Origin: Bacteroidales bacterium
GTDB taxonomy: Bacteria; Bacteroidota; Bacteroidia; Bacteroidales; UBA4181
Assembly: GCA_028700615.1 (NCBI GenBank)
Contig: JAQVSH010000121.1
Location: 1 to 6,042, forward strand
Direction: 5' to 3'
DNA: 6,042 nucleotides
The notes under the pieces were generated by a model, which saw only the letters and a program-made list of their open reading frames with translations, was not told where the DNA came from and did not search any database. Below are positions 5,671-6,042 of the stretch, one piece after another; position 1 is the first letter of the stretch; the number at the start of each line of letters is the position of its first letter. Made by a program: the position numbers and the translations under genes.

Positions 5671-5700
5671 TTCATAAAGTGAGATAATCGATTATCTTTG
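5671..5700 (+). promoter_or_regulatory. Promoter of the M48 protease gene
   Basis: TATCTTTG (5693-5700) is a perfect -7 box, identical in sequence to that of the lacI gene. A weak -33 candidate, TTCA (5671-5674), lies 18 bp upstream. The transcription start is expected near 5704-5707, giving a leader of about 37 nt to the ATG at 5743. The preceding terminator isolates this promoter from upstream transcription. Confidence 0.62.
5682..5697. promoter_or_regulatory. 16-bp perfect palindrome overlapping the protease promoter
   Basis: AGATAATCGATTATCT reads the same on both strands and is centred on CpG. Its right half covers the first five bases of the -7 box (5693-5700), so a bound protein would block RNA polymerase. 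It is a clear operator candidate; the regulator is unknown. The AA..CG..TT core is compatible with a LacI-type site, but the outer bases differ from 5504-5513. Confidence 0.55.
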
Positions 5701-5742
5701 AGCCATGATTGTAATTACATCAGAGAATAATACCATATAATC

Positions 5743-6042
5743 ATGCCGGCTATGAGGAAATTTTGTCTTTTATTATTGATGGTGTTTCCACTTACTCTTG
5801 GGGGATGCAGTAGTGTTATGGGCACATCTGGAATCAATCTGTATACCACAGATGATGATAAAAAACTGGGTGCGGAAACGGAGGCTACTATTCAGGCTGA
5901 TACCAAAGAATATCCTATTCTGGATAAGGCAAAATATCCTGAAGTCTATCGGGGGGTGGAATCTATTTTCAATGCTTTACTGAACTCGGGTGCAGTCAGA
6001 AATAAGTCGGTCTTTGACTGGCAGATTAAGATTATTAATAAG
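5743..6042 (+). CDS. M48-family metalloprotease lipoprotein, N-terminal part (3' partial)
   Basis: The frame runs from ATG at 5743 to the window end without a stop, giving 100 residues of a protein usually about 260-280 long. A lipoprotein signal precedes Cys22 (MRKF, LLLLMVFPLTLGGC, lipobox LGGC). The following residues are SSVMGTS, without an acidic export signal, so it should stay on the periplasmic side of a membrane. Residues about 29-100 match the region before the catalytic site in M48 lipoproteins: NLYTTDDDKKLGAETEATI, EYPILDKAKYPEVYRGVESI, LLNSGAV, FDWQIKIINK. The zinc motif HExxH lies beyond the edge. Relatives such as LoiP and BepA act in envelope protein quality control. An ATG at 5752 would remove three residues and also fits the signal peptide; 5743 has the more A-rich upstream context. 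Neither has a clear Shine-Dalgarno sequence. Expression is probably controlled through the palindrome at 5682-5697. Confidence 0.85.
   Translation, partial: MPAMRKFCLLLLMVFPLTLGGCSSVMGTSGINLYTTDDDKKLGAETEATIQADTKEYPILDKAKYPEVYRGVESIFNALLNSGAVRNKSVFDWQIKIINK

Noticed and set aside
5798..5983. 61-codon reading frame starting near the beginning of the protease gene
   Set aside because: It is in another frame of the M48 lipoprotein, whose frame has a signal peptide, lipobox and family-typical residues.
1..6042. Mobile elements, CRISPR arrays or long repeats
   Set aside because: No transposase-like frames, terminal inverted repeats with target duplications, or regularly spaced repeats were found by reading the sequence.

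Overview
The window looks like a chromosomal segment from a member of the Bacteroidota, most likely the order Bacteroidales. The reasons are a NigD-like lipoprotein, an outer-membrane barrel protein of the type common in Bacteroides and Parabacteroides, promoter elements of the Bacteroidetes form TTTG-N(about 19)-TAnnTTTG, and mostly weak Shine-Dalgarno sequences. No genus can be assigned from the sequence alone.

Layout, left to right. (1) 2-640, plus strand: the C-terminal part of an outer-membrane beta-barrel protein, cut by the window edge. (2) 795-1538, plus: a NigD-like lipoprotein ending in a strong intrinsic terminator (1564-1592). (3) 1631-2296, plus: a PnuC-family vitamin transporter. 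(4) 2378-3409, plus: a LacI-family repressor with a GTG start and a good promoter. (5) 3419-5368, minus: a large secreted carbohydrate esterase of the SASA (sialate O-acetylesterase) group, convergent with the repressor and only 9 bp from it. (6) 5369-5742: a non-coding region rich in signals. (7) 5743 to the window end, plus: the start of an M48-family metalloprotease lipoprotein.

The intergenic region 5369-5742 is the most interesting part. It has a textbook Bacteroidetes promoter (TTTG 5471-5474, 19-bp spacer, TAATTTTG 5494-5501). This promoter points into a stretch with no gene that ends in a very strong intrinsic terminator (5628-5660), so it probably encodes a small RNA of about 155 nt. 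A perfect CpG-centred palindrome, CAAACGTTTG (5504-5513), sits at the predicted start of that RNA and upstream of the divergent esterase gene. It matches the core of LacI/PurR-type operators, and a LacI-family gene lies at the far end of the esterase gene. I infer that this repressor controls the esterase and perhaps the small RNA. A second imperfect CpG-centred site (5456-5467) lies on the other side of the promoter. A separate 16-bp perfect palindrome (5682-5697) overlaps the -7 box of the protease gene.

Functionally the window combines cell-envelope proteins (barrel protein, surface-type lipoprotein, protease), a vitamin transporter, and a small regulated carbohydrate-deacetylation unit. 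No SusC/SusD pair, mobile element, tRNA, rRNA or CRISPR array is visible.
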